Shown piece by piece: positions 1 through 12,784 of a stretch of DNA of 60,210 nt. Made by a program: the position numbers and the translations under genes. The first letter of the stretch is position 1. Each line of letters opens with the position of its first letter. Source of the stretch: Acanthaster planci (lineage: Eukaryota > Echinodermata > Asteroidea > Valvatida > Acanthasteridae); the NCBI RefSeq assembly GCF_001949145.1, contig NW_019091367.1, positions 2,172,773 through 2,232,982 on the forward strand, read 5' to 3'. The notes beneath the pieces were generated by a model, which had not been told where the DNA came from, did not search any database, and saw only the letters and a list, made by a program, of their open reading frames with translations.

Positions 1-155
1 GAAATATCACATAGGATATAGAACTAAAGTCTGGCTGTTAACGAGTAAAGTTACGTCTAGAGTAACTAAGTTATCTACCACAATCTATCTACAAACAAAT
101 AATCAAACAATCTACCGTAACAAAAGTCTATTTTGTTGATTTAGAACAATGGAAC

Positions 156-262
156 ACGACGGACAACGCACGACGGACGACGCACGACGGACGACGCACG
201 ACGGACGACGCACGACGGGCGACGGGCGACGGGCGACGCACGACGGACGACGCACGACGGCA
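156..262. repeat. GC-rich minisatellite (ACGACGGACGACGC-type units)
   Basis: A short tandem array of about 14-15 bp units built from ACGACGG and ACGACGC, with a slightly different GGGCGACG block in the middle. It yields a spurious Arg/Ser-rich open frame on the minus strand (112-336), which I do not call a gene because its residues only mirror the repeat. Confidence 0.75.
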
Positions 263-336
263 GATATGGAATTCCATAGTTTTGAGACATCCCTGCCTCC
301 CCCAAGAAAATCAAGTTGACAGGGCCGCAAGTGCAT

Positions 337-3185
337 GAACTTAGATATTATGGAGAATATCCCTATTTATTTGGCCATACCAAAACTCTGGCAGGGGCCT
401 GCATGAGAGTAATAATTCCAATTGTGGGTCTACACTCTGTTGCAAAGAAGGAAAATAAATTCCAGTAGTCAATTCAAAATTAATGCAAAGCAAGCCAAGC
501 AAAGAATGCGGTCAGTATTGGGATAGAAAACATTCTTTGATACAGTGCCGTCAGGTTTGGTTGCGCTAACTCGTTAGTGATGATATACATGTACATAACC
601 TATTCAGTTTGTCAATTCCGCTGTTCCGCCGAGAACCGTGAAAAATATCGAGCCATAATTCACACTTTAAATTCCCCTGGTGATTACATGGAACATGAAC
701 GCCATCTGCAAGTGTTTGTTCCTACTAATCACTACTGTGACCCTTGGGCACTAATCGAATGTAGCACTCTGAAATTATTGAATATTCTCGACAAAAATAT
801 CAAAGACTCTCAGTCTTTCATAGACAAGTGTTCATTCACAAACTTCTGGCATGGTATAAAAAAGCCGCCACTCTGCTACTGGTAGCTTCAACGACGTCCG
901 TATCGCGAGTGCTGATCTCTCTGATTAACACGCATGCGTACTGGTCTTCATATACCCCTAACCTTCCTAGGAAAAAGATTACGCTGCCTGGCGTCTCAAA
1001 GTCTCCCATTGAGTGTTTTATTATCAACTCAAGGAAGGAACCTGATTATTCCGAAAGTTTACAACAGGTGCATGCTAGAACAAAAACAGATGGGGACGAG
1101 CAAGAGGCGGACAAGAGCTCCCAAGGGGAAGTTGCCCCTTCTCTTAACCCCCCCCTCCGTACGTAGCCAGGCTCTTCTCAGAGGGGGCCTCAGAGTTCCC
1201 CGGGGGCGTTGCCGCAGGGTTATCCCTTATCACGAAAACAAAAGTTTGTAGTTTTTCCATATGCATTTATTTACAAACATTATCTATTTTCCTTCGCCTG
1301 CAAAATCCAAATTTATTACAAACACGAATCAGAAAGCCACAGAAACGGCTTTGGGAATGAAAGCATAATGACATTGTCCGCCGGCTGATTAGAGTATTAT
1401 ATCCAAGCCAAACTCCTTCCTCAGCTACCAACGAATTGGAATTTTTATTTCTTCTATCCAAGAGTTCCGGAAGCGCGCCATCAGGGGTCAACTTTCAGGC
1501 TTTATTGACACGTCAGGTTGTGTAAGAGAAGTCATGCATCTCGGAACACTGCGCCGAAGTACCGAAATTCCACGGGGAAATGAGACCTTTTCCCGAGTAA
1601 TAATTATTCTCCTCTTTCGTGAACTGAAGTCTCAAATTCGCCAAAAACGCCTCTTTCGTGATGGAAGCACGGCCTCGAGCTACCGTCGTGTTAAAACGTG
1701 TGAATTATTTATCGGTCACGGGGTTCCGCAGGTTGCGCGTGTGAAAAATGTCAAGTGCCAGGACGGGTGACGACATTCAAAGGCGTCAGAATCATCTACA
1801 AATACTGAGACTGTAAAATTCGCCCATATTCGTTGGTGGAATATTTTTTGATATAATGAAATGAACAAAACCTCTCTGTACTCATCATAGTGTACACGTT
1901 TTATGTATGTTTTCAAAACAGGTATTAAAATGGTGTGGAACGAAAAATGTACATCCATTTTGTCTGATGCTGAGTGTTGTGTAAGTGTATATACATCATT
2001 TGCAAATGTTTAGGACCACCCATAGAAAATGCATTAACCTGAAGGAAAACCAAACTTAAACCAATCAATCATGGCAACTTAGGCTATGTTTATGTTCAAT
2101 GTGTAGCCTTGGTACTTTGGTTGAACATTTTTGACTACATTTCCATGATTTGACGTCTTAACAGTCTAGCTAATATTCAGTGTGCCCTCCCTTATTTCTG
2201 ATTGCTTAGACTGGCTTTTTTAAACCCATGCTGCCTTGCGGACAAAATGTCATACAAGACCTGCCTTTGCAAAAAATTTCATTCAAATGGGTATATAGCA
2301 CTACACTGATGCTATACACCGCTGTAAAATCATGTTAAGGAATCATTCAGTGAGACAGTGTAATGCAGGCCCAGTGACAGAAATACCAATAAAATTCCAG
2401 GTGGTCTTAAACTTTTGCAAATGACTGTGAGACTAATGAGAGAACTGATCCTTTGGAAACTGCCATTTTATCCTTTTAAAATTGTGCAGTCTTTCATTTC
2501 CTAAAGGCGGAATCCAATCTAATTGTTCAACTTGAATTATGCCCAACATGTCTAAAATACACGTTATATATCTACAGATGTGTGAATCTGTAAAGGAATT
2601 TCACAACTGGATGCGGAGGGGGTGAAAGGGGCGGGGCCAATTATGTAAATCTGTAGAACAGTTTGAATAATTTAAATGCATTTAACCGCCATAGATCAAC
2701 AGATTGCCTTTTCTGCATCAGGGGAGTGCGTCAAACATTTCCATCAGGTGTCAAAAATACACCTCGGTTGCGAGAGGTTCCAAGGGTGACTTGTCAGAGT
2801 CAACACATTCGCTCGTCTCCGATAATGGAGCATAATTTTTGACCGAGGAGGAATGACTCATCAAAACGTGTACAGCAAAGAATCTTTCAAGGGTCTAGGC
2901 CTAATTATACAAAAAGACTGTGCATGTTTCACATGCGCAATATGATTGTTGTGACACTTTAACTGGATCTCGCCTAAAAAGAAAAACTACATTAACTTTC
3001 AAACTACATACATCTTCAATGAAAAACAAATCTTTCCTTACTAAAACAGTTATAAGGTCGTTTCCTGAAGTTTTACTTCTTACAAGTTTGGCAACTTTCC
3101 CCACAAGGACTCAGTGAATTAGAACGCTTTTGAGATCTCATATTTTGTTTGTATCTTATTCTGTCTGACCCGGGATTGCACGTTG
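337..3185. other. noncoding stretch, no gene recognised
   Basis: Open frames here (for example 577-885 and 1534-1770 on plus) are short, AT-biased and resemble nothing I know. The left-edge minus-strand gene ends its third visible exon at 3320 with a phase-0 donor, so further exons of that gene may lie in this stretch or beyond the window. I could not pick one out with confidence. Confidence 0.4.
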
Positions 3186-3188
3186 ATA

Positions 3189-3302
3189 ATGGATGATATA
3201 CTTTAACCCACAAAATATGGGTCATGATAGCCGGGGTAAATGATTAATGTGTTCACGTTATTGCAAGATAACGATCAATGAATATTAAAGTATATCATCT
3301 AT
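3189..3302. repeat. small foldback repeat (about 17-bp inverted ends)
   Basis: GATGATATACTTTAA near 3192 is repeated as its reverse complement near 3286-3302, bracketing roughly 115 bp. The size and symmetrical ends suggest a miniature foldback element. No target-site duplication was established. It lies just beyond the third visible exon of the left-edge gene, in its presumed third intron. Confidence 0.4.
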
Positions 3303-3319
3303 TAAGAAACAAAAAATAC

Positions 3320-6005
3320 CTCTAAATCTGCCTTCTGCTTCTGCCTGATAGTTGCATATTCCACTTTCGTAATTGATTTCCCCTCACCACCATTGTATAG
3401 GAACGGCCTAACCTGAAACAAAACACACTCGCGAGCCTGAAAAGATATCACCTTTTAACGGTGGACAAAAGCGTATCATGACAATATTGTTTTAGATGTG
3501 GATGCCTTATGTTCAAACTAGTCACTGACATTCTTGTCACGCTTTCTGAAACCGGGGTACAAAGGACAGACATTTCATGGCTGGTGTGCTGTATCCACGT
3601 TCACTCGATACGGAATGCTCATGGGATATTATACATAATGAATGTTTCACAATCGTGCCATGGTAAGAATAATTTCATGAGGAGTCAGATGAACCGTTTG
3701 ATTTCATGAGGCGAAGCCGAGTGTTTTATACAGTACCTGCATAAATCCCCGTCTGTTAGGGGGACAAGTAGGTCCCGCTTGCAGATATTATCGTCCGTCA
3801 TTTTGCCAGATTCAGTGTACTGTTCAGTGTTGGACTGGTTCCCGTACCTACAATATTTTCCTCTTTCTTACTGGGAACGAAATATTTCATGTAGGGCCTA
3901 TACGAAATGGGGGTGTGAACCAGTCCAGTGAAGTTCTATTCAACTGGTATATCGTTCTTATAACGATTGTAAACGGGCCTTGGGTTAAATTGAACGACTT
4001 TTCGCTGAAATCGGCTAGGAAAACTGATATTAACACGTGTACTAACTGTATAATTATCCACGAGTCATGTCAGAGCTATTTGAACTTTGACCTACCCTTC
4101 TTTGCAAGAACTCTCTGAAATCCTCCTCGCTGAGTCTGTAGAATTCCTCCACGAGCCGTCCTCTCCCGGCAAAGTGCACCAACTGGAAGAAAACATTTGT
4201 ACGGCGTTTTAAAAGCTAGGACTAAATCAATAACACTTGGAATGCGAGATACCTCTTTTCCTGACATGTTAGTTCCAATCTTTTTCAGGTCTTGCGAAGT
4301 TTTTTCTTCCGGAGAACGTCGCAGATTATGCTGCACTTCACGTTAGGAGGCTTATTAGCCGCGTAGCGCGCAATTGAATGAAGATTAAAAGCTTGGAAAC
4401 CTCTTCTTCGTGGGCCTGTTAGTACGGAGCTCTGGAAGTGCCATCCGACTTGTTGAGATCCTAACATACTTTTTGTCTGGATGACAAAATAATACAGGCA
4501 AGATGTTGACATCCTGAGATAATTTATTACGGGATGACGACATCGTAAACGTTTTATTAATCCAATTAATATCATGTATGGCAATAGGAAGACAATGGAA
4601 GCTCTGGAAGTGCCATATTTTGGGGGATGACGACATCGTAGAGGTAAGATGTCAACATCCTGAGATACTTTATCACGGATGACGACATCGTAAAAGTGGA
4701 ATAATGACATTATTTGGGAATGGTTGCATTGCCAAACCACCTTGAAAACGCACAGGTGGCCTGAGGTGCTTCTGTCTTTTACAGCATTGTCTTCATCATA
4801 CACGATGTTAAATAGATTGATAGCACGACATGATGTCTCACCGTCTGTTACAAGTAGTGAAGTAGACATCACACTTTCTGGGTGTCTCTGGATGACGACA
4901 TCTTGAGATAATGATTATCTCAGGATCCAACTGTTAGGATGTCGTTATCCTATGATAAATGATCTGAGGATGTCGTCATCCAACTTTCTCGATGTCATCA
5001 TCCAGTCATAAACTATCTCAGGATGTCGACATCTTGTCTTTATTATGTCCTCATCCCGAGAAAAAAATATGTCAGGATCTCAAAAGTCGAATGGCACTTC
5101 CAGAGCTCCTTATGTTTGTTTCCCGTGGATCCGAATCCCGATCAGTGGTCCAAAATTGGTTCACTGGCACCAGATCCCGTCTGATAGATGGTGTGGACCA
5201 CAAACGTTGGGATCACTGATCAAGATCGAGATCTTTTGAAAAAAAGCCCTCTATGTCCACCAGTGTGACACTACTGCAATGAAAGCATCCAATAAATTCG
5301 CATATAAAATCCTCGGAAGGTCTCATCTGGCTGTGCTGTACAAGCGAAGGAGGTGTCTAAATCTTACTGGCTAGGCCTATGGCTTCGGTTTTTTGGGGGT
5401 TTTTTTTGGCCATTTGCGTCAAGTTATTTAGCCACAGGAATATTGCCGTTCTGGACACCGAGAGGGCGTATCAAAGAGGCTTATTAGAAACGTACAGTGC
5501 AAAGAATATGTACTAAAGCCGTGTCCATCTTTTTTGGCTATGGGGATAGCAATAAACACTTTAACACGCCCATGAGAAGTGCTTAAAGCCGCTACATATA
5601 GTTTGCAGCTTTCATTGGCACACTTATCATAGCCAGCTCAGCCAATTGATTTGGACAGGGCCATGGCACAGACGACAGCAATAATTTTGTCAAGCAGAGC
5701 TAATTCATCACTGCACTGTATGTCTCGCATGTTGCAAAATGGCAAACGAGTACGCTCGAAGTAATAACAACGCGCTGATAATGACCAGTCATGACAATGA
5801 GAGCATAGCTCAAGGCAAAATATTGTAAATGATTTGCAGCTCCTCTCATTTAGTCTGACGCAGTGTCATGCCAAACCTTGTAAACGGGGTTCTTCTCGTA
5901 CTGTTCGTGCTGTCGCTTCCACTGTCGCTCGGGCTTGCCCGCATCGAAAGGGGAGGCTACCCCCGTGTGACACCAGACTGAGCACTTGTCCACAAAAGAG
6001 CCCAT
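3320..6005 (-). CDS. unrecognised gene, left paralogue (5' three exons, partial)
   Basis: Three minus-strand exons join in frame: 6005-5877 (43 codons), 4182-4096 (29) and 3412-3320 (31). All junctions are phase 0, giving 103 residues from ATG at 6005. The acceptors are good pyrimidine-AG sites; the first donor (AAG|GTTTGG) is weak. The protein begins MGSF, so a myristoylatable Gly2 is possible but unproven. It has an ERQWKRQ segment near residues 26-32, FAGRGRLVEE near 47-56, and V-R-PFLYNGGEGK near 73-84. The same series, in the same order, occurs in the plus-strand gene at 57804-59021, including an exon end after residue 103, which is the main evidence that these are real exons. Function unknown; the GG-x-GK motif is not a Walker A because no Ser/Thr follows the Lys. 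The gene is incomplete: more exons are expected at lower coordinates. Confidence 0.72.
4426..5109. mobile_element. non-autonomous DNA element with about 50-bp TIRs
   Basis: The left end begins GGAGCTCTGGAAGTGCCAT at 4426, and the reverse complement of this end closes the element at 5109 (GGCACTTCCAGAGCTCC). The ends pair for about 50 bp. The interior is filled with units of the type GATGTCGACATCCTGAGATA and GATGACGACATC, many self-complementary. A second left-end-like sequence at about 4597 suggests a nested or internally rearranged copy. No transposase frame is present. It lies in the first intron of the left-edge gene. A degraded relative is at 7716-8222. Confidence 0.7.
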
Positions 6006-7715
6006 GTCCGCCAGTGGTAAGGCAAGAGTACTATGGGTACCCTTCCTTTCAACCAATCAGGAGGAGGGGGGGTGGTCTCTTCAGAACTTGAAGCTGGCTA
6101 TGGCATCGTCAAAGCAGTATTTCGAAGGCTATGAGAGCGGATGGCTAGTGACAAACAATAATTTTGGACTGTAGTTGGCTTGTTACACAGCTTTTTACCA
6201 GTGACGTATCCAGATCTTGGCTCAGGGGCAAAGTGGAATTTTCCCCAAAACGATTGAAATAGTTTTCTCTCAAAGAGATCAGGTGGTAGTACCAAGTACG
6301 AAAAGGCTGGTGCTTTCATCCCCCAGTGGCCGCACAAATTCCCGGTGCGCTCCCCAGGTGCCCCCCAAACAACGGATGAATGGATATTGAACAAGGCTAA
6401 CAAAAGCTTGCATCCAAAAAACCACACCACTTAAAGCTGGTACCCCCCATAAGATGCTGGTGCCCCTCCCCACAAGTAAAGTCCTAGCTACGCCACTGCA
6501 CCCCCCTCAAAAAAAAGATTGTCTCTGAACCGCCTTCTGGATACGCCACTTTCACGGGATACCATAGTTGCTTTTGATAGAAAAACACATATCGATATGA
6601 AAAGAAGATTTGTATATTGGCTTTCATAATGGCTTTTAACACACTGGTGATACGGCGAGTTAAAAGAGGAGTTTGAAGTTGGGAGGGAGTGGAACGCCTG
6701 GGAAAACTAAGACGGGTTTAATTGAAAGGGGTAATGATATGACACGCATACTCAACTGAGTAGCTTAGGTACACTCGCTCAGACCCGAATGCAATTGGGA
6801 GCCTGTTTTCATTCAAGGAATGGCATTAGTACATAAAACACTTGTCTCTGGTCATTAATGCAAAGTGGGTAGCGGTATTTCCCGTTCGCGGTTGTACTCA
6901 CTCTGCACGGAGGCACAAATCCGGCGTTCGTACTGGTGCATTCAGTGAAACCGAGCAATATTAACGTCGGAAATGAGACCGGTTGGCCGTAATTGTGATC
7001 TACAAATATGACCGTACTCGGGTCTGTAGACATTTCGATTGGCATAAATTGAGACGTTGGCTGTACGCGAATACTGCGCGAGGATCAGGCGTTGCTGTCA
7101 ACGATTAGCCCCACAACGGTCCGGGATGAGACGCGGGGTGAGGATGTGTGAGGGAACACTTCATGTATTTCCAGGGAACTTCACCACATCGAGTAAAGCA
7201 GTCATTACGATTACATTTCATCAGGGATTTTACATGTTGCAGAAATTTCGGTGTCGCCTCAATTATTATGAAAAAGGGTTACAATTGTTGTAAACGAAAA
7301 TTATTTTTATTCATTTTGGTATTTTGTCGAAATATACTGTGGCAGTTAACGATCCCCAAAGAACGATCTTCATCACACCTTGGCACGGCCGGTGTTGGTT
7401 ACTTCCAATTTAGATTTCGCTGACGGGCTATCGACATTTATTAAATTAAGTTGGCCCTCATATTGTGCAAATGAAAAAGGATTAATAATTCACGTCATAA
7501 TTTATTGTGAAAAGGTGAGGTTTAAAAAGAGTGCAGTATTGTTTGTCAGCTTGCGAGAATATAAGGCATTGTGAAAACGGTGTCAAAATGCGCGTAAGAA
7601 ATCAGCTGAAAAACTTACAGAGACTACACACAAAATTTTAAACGTTAATGGCAGACGCTAATTAGTTTACCAGAAGCAAAACCTGTCAGATTCGGCCAGG
7701 CTAAGGATTAACTTT
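6006..7715. other. upstream flank of left-edge gene, mostly noncoding
   Basis: This is the 5' side of the minus-strand gene starting at 6005. I see no clear core promoter motif. It holds a TE-like piece at 6199-6550 and a 78-codon minus-strand frame at 7045-6809 of ordinary amino-acid make-up that I cannot assign. A GTGAGT within that frame could be a splice donor, so an isolated exon is possible but unsupported. Confidence 0.35.
6199..6550. mobile_element. possible non-autonomous DNA transposon remnant
   Basis: The left end reads CAGTGACGTATCCAGA, and an imperfect inverse (TCTGGATACGCCACT) lies at the right end, with another GTGGCGTAGC-type end at about 6486-6498. CAGTGGCGTA-type termini with G-rich tracts are common on non-autonomous transposons in invertebrate genomes. 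I found no clear target-site duplication and no transposase. Confidence 0.35.
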
Positions 7716-8222
7716 GGAGCTCTGAAGGTGCCACCCGACTAGTTGAGATCCTGACACATTCTATCTTAGGATAACGACATATTACAGTCAAGATGTCGAC
7801 ACCCTGGGTTGATTTATCACGGCAAGACGACATCCTCGGTTAATGCATTACAAGATGACAACATCCTGAACGTGGGAAGTCGACACTCTGAGATAATTTA
7901 TTACAGGATGCTTGAGGAAATTCTCAAAGAGGGAAGTCTACCCCCTCAAAATTTATCACAAGATGATTGACATTCTGCGAGTGGTAAGTCGACATCCTTG
8001 GATGGTGTTCCAGGGCATGACGATATCCTGGAGGAAAGTAACACACGTGTACATTATCTCGGGATGTCCATATCCCACTCTGAGGGAGTCTTCATCCCGT
8101 GATAAATTATCCCAGGAAGTATCTTATTTTAAGATGTCATTCTATATTTGTTGATGTCGACTTCACATTTTTAGGATGCCAACATCCTTTGACAGGTTAT
8201 CTGAAAATGGCTTCACCTCGAA
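7716..8222. mobile_element. second, decayed copy of the GGAGCTCT TIR element
   Basis: It starts GGAGCTCTGAAGGTGCCAC, close to the end of the element at 4426-5109. It carries the same internal GATGTCGACA and GATGACGACATCCT units separated by ATAATTTATCAC-type spacers. The right end (about 8200-8222) is only partly recognisable as the inverted terminus. No coding capacity. Confidence 0.55.
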
Positions 8223-8225
8223 GAA

Positions 8226-10559
8226 ATTTAGGAAATGAAATTTAACGAATTCCTTTAAAAATCGTTTATCCTCCCGCAGGTCATCTCAGCGCATGCGAAT
8301 ACAATCCGTTTACATGTGTCCGTAACTCTGTTACACGGGTTGCCTCATCAAAACCCGATAAAAGCATATACACTGATGAGATCGGGCTAATAAACGTCTT
8401 CATATCAAGTGTCTGGGTTCAACCCTGTAATATATTTCCCTTTCCGTTTGACGACTCTGCGCTACGCTGATACGTAATTCATACGAATAGAGAGCCTGTG
8501 CAAAACAGCGTTATAATGGCTTGAGACGAAGTTGTGAGGATATGAAACGCCAACTTTTGAAAGGGCAGCGATTCAGCAATCATTCCAGAGCATTCGAGGT
8601 CAAATCTCTCATTAATATTTAATAATATTTAATATGGTTGTATTTTCATTTAGTATTTTATAGTGCGTGTATCTGGTGTTCTGATAGCTGCGTGGGATAT
8701 TTTTAACACTTTTTGGATTGTTTTACTCCTTTAATACAGACAGCCAGCCATAGCTTTGGAAGCTAATTGTTGGAAAAACACGACTGTGACGCCAAAAGAA
8801 CAGACCTTATGCAATGTCAGATGACCATATATCAGCTGAGTACTTTTTCTTACACATATATATAACTGGGTTTTCCAGTCCCAAGGTCGTCAATACTCAG
8901 ATGCCAGCTGGTCAAAATTTAGAGGTGAAGAGAACGTTAATCGTCCGATAGGCACATGAGCGACGCCAGTATGCAATACTGTTACATATGCAAAGGCACC
9001 TCGTAAAATCTGTTAAAACTTAATTCGAAAGATAACAGCGCACCGCCGTCTCGATTTTCGAACTATTGTCGATCTCTGAGACGGGGCGATGGTCCATTGA
9101 GGATCTGCTTTGCGATTCTGTAAACGTCTGTCGCTTTCCGATCTTTTTTGTCTTATGAAAAAGAAATAAATGGGGCACACATGTTATTAGAACACATATT
9201 TCTTATGGTGTCGAGGTCAAACTGGATTAGAAGTATAGTATATGAATGTTGTGCGCAGTTTTATAGGTACCAACTATATGCTCCGGGTTACCACCAATCA
9301 CCGTGCGTCTACTTAACACGATGGGATCAGCTGACCAAGTATCCACCAATAATCATCCCAGCTTCCTTTCAGATAAATGGATCTTATTTTGCTGGCGCGC
9401 AAGGTAACAAATTTTGCTTACAACGGACCTTTGTTCCCAGCTTATCATGGTGCGGTGAGTGCAACATATTGACTCAGAGACAAAGCCGCAAAGATTACAC
9501 TTTTTGTACAAAATTTATATTCATTTCCATATTTTGTTTTTAGTTTCAAGCTATTACGAGATGACATTTCCATTCGTAATGTTATTATTTACAATGCGTG
9601 AGCAAGATTTTTCTGGGGGGATTGGGGGTTGGCGAAGATTTCATATGCAGCAAACTTTTAAACCGTTAACGGTGGAAGAGGGTCAATTCCCAAGTACTTT
9701 TCAAGCACATTAGCGACTCTCCTTCCATTTCCTCCTCTTTTCGATTCTTTTGGGTTTTTTTTCTAGTTTTGAATTTTCATTTTTCCCTACGGGCAAGCGC
9801 TCCCGCCCCTCCCCCCGCCTGACCTCCTCGTGCGTGAGACGAGAGAGTCACTTCTCCCCGTCTGAACGTGGCATTCCAGTAATTCGCAATGTTTGTACTC
9901 CTCTTGTCAGGTAACACGTTTCCTGTTTCCCCCGGCTCTGCATACGAGCGCTCCACCCTTTTCATTTGTCTTTAACTTATTCATGGTCCTAGCCATCAAC
10001 TGCCTTCATTCAAGGCAATTCATTAGTGTGAATCCTATTGAAAATCGCACATGCATGCCGAAAGAGGTTGATGAAATAGTGGTGACCAACTCCATTGGAT
10101 CCCATTGTAGGTTTCTCTTTACAGTTTGAAGAGAGACAAATTTCGAAGGATTTCGTGATTATTGCTATTCAGTGATATCAATCATTGTGCATCAGAACAG
10201 TGCTCGAACAATAATTATGTCCCAAATGAATTGCATAATGACGTTTGTTAAAAAAAGACTAGGATTTCCCAGTTTAAGTCACTATAATAGCATTTTATAT
10301 AACAGGTTTTGCCCTTAACCATCCCGCCTCAATTCTGTCTGTGTCAGCAGACACTCTTTTCAAATGTATTTGAAATACCCGGAACAAAAATAACGTTACC
10401 TTTAGGAACATAACTGAGGTTATAATTCAGTCTTTTTGACGATTTCTCGAATGCTCTTTTCTCTGACTCTCGTTCTCTGATGGTTTGTATTCCCTCTTCA
10501 TTTGAGGCTGAGAGTATTTATAAAGAATGTCATTACAGATGCAACACAAATTTGCCACG
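8226..10559. other. noncoding stretch, no gene recognised
   Basis: It contains only short open frames, the longest at 9148-9543 on plus with no recognisable motif. A curious pair of complementary segments lies near 8344-8389. Nothing here supports a gene. Confidence 0.4.
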
Positions 10560-10589
10560 GGCAGAATCGATTCAAATTCAAATCGTCTT

Positions 10590-11180
10590 ACGAAATGAAT
10601 ACAATATTATATATAGTAGGGTTTTGAAACCTGGTCTTTCTTTAATTGCGTTCAGGGCTCTCGTGCGTCCCATATTGGAATATGGTAATGCAATCTGGAA
10701 TCCTTATCATAAACAATCACGTTAATGAAATTGAACGAATTCAAACAATAACGGCACACTTTGTCATTGATGACTGCAGCCGTGTGACCAGCGCATCCCT
10801 GTTGGTTCAAAATCAAGAACTGGATACACTTAAGGAAGAACGCATCAGTGCCAGACTCGTCTTGATTCATAAGGAATCGCTTGGGTTGATAACGAGCAAC
10901 ATTGACTGGTTTAGGCACAGCGGTTATCGCCAGTCCCGCAGGTGATGTATGGCCACCACTCAACTCAACTATGCGATCGGCTTTCAACGAAGATTATTTC
11001 AAGCACTCCCTCTAGCCAAGAACACTTGCGAATGGAACCAGTTCTCAGAAGATATCAAGACAGCTTCAAGCCTTTCCAGGTTGAAGTCAGCCTTGGATGC
11101 TATGGGTGATAAACATCTAGTTCAGCGGGCCCATTTTAAACTTAATTTTTGCTGCTGCCACATTGACTGTAACGTGATAG
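10590..11180 (+). mobile_element. LINE reverse-transcriptase C-terminal remnant
   Basis: Adjacent plus-strand frames read through a typical non-LTR retrotransposon tail: FRALVRPILEYGNAIWNPY, then an IERIQ segment, then a Leu/Arg-rich LKEERISARL segment. These match the region after the catalytic YxDD in Jockey/CR1-like reverse transcriptases. The frames shift near 10720 and 10945, so the copy is dead. The catalytic part is absent. Confidence 0.65.
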
Positions 11181-11199
11181 CCCAATGGGTCGTTGTGTA

Positions 11200-12780
11200 G
11201 AGCATATGAGCAGAAGCAGAAACGTTTCGGGTCCATACATTTCTATTTTCTGCTAAATAGAAGATATTTTTCGCAGTCTCTGCGGCAAAAATTTGAGAAT
11301 TATTCCGAGGCCCTTAATGAATAAAACCGAAGCTACATGAGACAAAGCTGCAATTTGGAATATCGCCAAGACATAACACACCTTTTCTCTCTGCCCGCCC
11401 CAGCATGTCGAGGTCAAAATGATAACAGAGGGATTGGGAATACGCACAAATATCCTGGCCGCATGCCTTGGAGATGAAACTGTGCCCCAAAGCCAGGGAC
11501 CCTGAGTATGGGTGAGATTGAAAACAAAACCAAACAAACAAACAAACAAACAAACACCCCAACAAACAAGTAAACGAAGCCTCTTTCTCATTACAAAGAG
11601 ATCGGCCTGATTCCCTGTGCGTATATTTCAACATGGTCACTGATGGCAGTCAGCATGTCTCGTTTAAATATGTGACAAGGCAAAATGTGCAGGACAAGTG
11701 AAATAATGACTCAACCCCTTTTCGGCGAGTGTCATGCGTTTCATCACACTTGTGATTTCTGACGGTCTCTGTTGATTTAACTGTGTCGGGATTTGTGTCT
11801 ATAAACGAAAAAAAATCCCTGCCTTGTGCTGGGTGCAGTCAAGTGAGTAATTATTCTGCCACAAAATGGCATCTTATAATTGTGATCCCAAACAGGAGAA
11901 CCAAAAGGCACGCGCTGTCTGCATAGGCATATGTAATAAAAAAGTTAAATATAACTGAGCAAATCGACGCAAACTTTGATTTGCCGGAATAGAAACTGGA
12001 GGTACAAAATTCGATTTCGGTGAAAAAACCAAATGAGCTCTCACTATGCATGATTATATGCTGTGCAAGTATGTGGCTCGTGTCTGATTCAGCACCAACA
12101 TTTTTTTTAAATCAAATACACAAACACCCTCAGAAAATCAAATCTACATCAAGCAGAAATTGTGAGGGGGTTTCTTGAATGCGTAAAATAAGTTTAAAGG
12201 CTTACCTAGTATCTCCAATATCATTTAGTAATCTGCTGCTAGTAATCCATAGCCTTCTGCTCTGCAGTCCTTCAGCCAGAGGATATCACTCGCCGTACGC
12301 GAAGAGCCTGCGCAACCCTCCGAGTCCGGCGGTGACGAGACGCCAGTAGGTAACTCACTCGGACCGCCCACCTCTCAATTCATGATTGACTTAATTGCAA
12401 TTATTACGTTCCGTGTGTGTGATGACCATTGAAACTAATTCGGGCATTTACCGGCCGGTGGAGTGCATTTACCTGCAAAGCTAATCGATGCGTTTTGGAG
12501 GGCGGTACAAGGCGTCTGCATAGAACGATCGATGTTTCTTGGTTAGCGGTCACGAGGTTGTGAAGCGAGATCAGCACTTAAATCAGAAATGACCAATAAG
12601 GGTGATTACACTCATTTGTGAATCAAAGATACACTATCAGAATCATCTAAACCCAGGATCCAACGGAATGTGTACGTATATACAACTTCCAGGTTGACGA
12701 CCACTCAACCGTACCCCGCTCGATAGAAGATGTTCTCTGACGTTTTCCTTGCCTGATGTATACGCGCCCGTACCGACAGT
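11200..12780. other. noncoding stretch with one candidate exon
   Basis: It contains a (CAAA)n microsatellite around 11525-11565, which generates a spurious Cys/Leu/Phe-rich minus-strand frame. A GC-rich, exon-like segment lies at 12268-12349. Otherwise I see nothing supportable. Confidence 0.35.
12268..12349 (+). other. candidate isolated coding exon (low confidence)
   Basis: A good acceptor (TTCTGCTCTGCAG) precedes 82 nt of GC-rich sequence in AT-rich surroundings, followed by a donor (CAGTAG|GTAACT). Frame 1 stays open (Ser/Glu/Pro-rich). Frame 2 ends in TAG and could be a terminal exon. No neighbouring exon was found, so this rests only on composition and splice-site shape. Confidence 0.22.
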
Positions 12781-12784
12781 GATA

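Noticed and set aside
577-1166. Overlapping plus-strand frames of 102 and 112 codons at the left edge
   Set aside because: No recognisable motif, no convincing splice context, and AT-rich composition; chance frames are likely.
6809-7045. 78-codon minus-strand frame with balanced composition
   Set aside because: It looks mildly protein-like, but there is no homologous segment elsewhere in the window, no clear acceptor, and no domain. Kept only as a note.
11253-11640. Cys/Leu/Phe-rich minus-strand frames of 108-112 codons
   Set aside because: They are generated by a (CAAA)n microsatellite and surrounding low-complexity DNA.
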